Source: Paracoccaceae bacterium (lineage in GTDB: Bacteria > Pseudomonadota > Alphaproteobacteria > Rhodobacterales > Rhodobacteraceae). From it: a stretch of DNA of 6,867 nt. The position numbers and the translations under genes are program-made. Below the pieces are notes generated by a model. It was not told the DNA's origin. It was given only the letters and a program-made list of their open reading frames with translations, and did not search any database. Position 1 is the stretch's first letter. Each line of letters opens with the position of its first letter. The stretch spans positions 11,387-18,253 of the forward strand of contig PARX01000024.1 of the NCBI GenBank assembly GCA_002712045.1, in the 5' to 3' direction. Shown here piece by piece: positions 6,212-6,867 of this stretch.

Positions 6212-6867
6212 TCTAAGGTGTTTTCCTTTTCCCAGGCTGAAAAGTGTGAACAAAAATTAGTCCACTCTTCATTCTTTAACTTTAAGAAGGCATCAGAAAA
6301 TTCCATACCCAGTGCTTCTTTAAGCGCTTTGTCCTTATCAAATGTGCGTAATGCGTCTAGCAGGTTAAGTGGTAATTTTGGAGCACCTTTTACTTTATAA
6401 CCCTCTGCGTACATATCTATGTCATATCTTTTTCCAGGCTGTGCGTTAGAGTCTAATCCATGCATTCCAGCTGCAATGATAACTGCTTGTAATAAGTATG
6501 GATTTGTTGCCCCATCGGGAAGCCTAAGTTCAAAGCGCCCAGGTCCAGGGACTCTCACCATATGTGTTCTGTTGTTGCCGGTCCATGTTACCGTATTAGG
6601 AGCCCATGTCGCACCAGATGTTGTTCTTGGAGCGTTTATTCTCTTGTAGGAATTAACTGTTGGATTTGTAATAGCCGTCATTGCCGTGGCGTGTTTCATA
6701 ATTCCACCAAGAAAATTGTATCCTTTATCGGATAAACCAAGTTCACCATTATCATCCGCAAACGCGTTTATTTTTCCAGATTTATCCCAAACGGAGATAT
6801 GGGCATGGCAGCCATTTCCAGTTAAACCTTCAACGGGTTTGGGCATAAATGTGGCCCTCATCCCATG
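6205..6867 (-). CDS. glnT: Type III glutamine synthetase / GMA synthetase family, C-terminal part
   Basis: The frame is open to the right edge, so the visible 220 residues are the C-terminal half of a protein usually near 435 residues; the Met encoded at 6859-6861 is internal. The catalytic-domain signatures of the glutamine synthetase fold are intact (numbered from that Met): NGCHAHIS at 16-23, matching the metal/ATP-site GxxHxH region; NSYKR at 70-74; and RVPGPGRFELRLPDGATNPY at 103-122, containing the metal-ligand Glu (E111) and substrate Arg (R113). The pattern fits the GlnT group, which includes glutamate-ammonia ligases and the gamma-glutamylmethylamide synthetase GmaS of methylamine use. 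The reaction is ATP-dependent ligation of glutamate with ammonia or methylamine, in the cytoplasm. The visible part cannot separate the two; an upstream mgsABC/glxBCD cluster would point to GmaS. It converges on the iron permease with a four-base overlap and is probably functionally unrelated to it. Confidence 0.9.
   Translation of the reverse strand, partial: HGMRATFMPKPVEGLTGNGCHAHISVWDKSGKINAFADDNGELGLSDKGYNFLGGIMKHATAMTAITNPTVNSYKRINAPRTTSGATWAPNTVTWTGNNRTHMVRVPGPGRFELRLPDGATNPYLLQAVIIAAGMHGLDSNAQPGKRYDIDMYAEGYKVKGAPKLPLNLLDALRTFDKDKALKEALGMEFSDAFLKLKNEEWTNFCSHFSAWEKENTLDI

Noticed and set aside
6218..6649. Two short plus-strand ORFs (6218-6400 and 6419-6649)
   Set aside because: They lie entirely antisense to the glutamine-synthetase-like gene, whose conserved motifs prove the coding strand; their translations resemble no protein family.

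Overview
The window looks like part of the chromosome of an AT-rich (roughly mid-30s % GC by eye) marine-type proteobacterium, most likely an alphaproteobacterium. This rests on the type III glutamine-synthetase-family gene, the FbpA/FbpB-type ferric transporter and the base composition. The taxonomic assignment is inference. There are no tRNAs, rRNAs, CRISPR arrays or recognisable mobile elements.

Layout. Position 1-821 (+) is the 3' part of a glycine-rich, beta-strand-rich, probable outer-membrane protein; it carries a run of ten Gs inside its reading frame. Positions 822-1024 are non-coding and contain a consensus -35 hexamer inside nested inverted repeats, the likely control region for what follows. 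Positions 1025-2452 (+) encode an exported DUF4856 (imelysin-like) protein. A 72-base gap holds a strong hairpin with a T-rich tail (2465-2511). Positions 2525-3580 (+) encode a membrane fatty-acid-hydroxylase/sterol-desaturase family enzyme. Positions 3567-4586 (+) encode a periplasmic ferric-iron-binding protein of the FbpA/FutA/IdiA type, and 4592-6208 (+) encode its FbpB-type two-domain permease. Positions 6205-6867 (-) hold the C-terminal half of a type III glutamine synthetase / gamma-glutamylmethylamide synthetase family gene, convergent with the permease and overlapping its stop by four bases.

How the genes may work together. The hydroxylase and binding-protein genes overlap by 14 nt and the permease starts 5 nt after the binding protein, so these three are almost certainly co-transcribed. 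The DUF4856 gene lies just upstream in the same direction, separated by a terminator-like hairpin that could make it the abundant first product of a shared message. DUF4856 proteins resemble imelysins, a family linked to iron uptake, so the four genes read as an iron-related cassette: an exported imelysin-like protein, a di-iron-type membrane oxygenase, and an Fe(III) binding protein with its permease. The transporter ATPase (FbpC) is missing and there is no room for it, because the next gene converges. The most unusual points are the G10 tract that could switch the first gene on and off, the operator-like repeats before the DUF4856 gene, the association of a sterol-desaturase-like enzyme with Fe(III) import, and the altered coupling (EAA) motifs in the permease.
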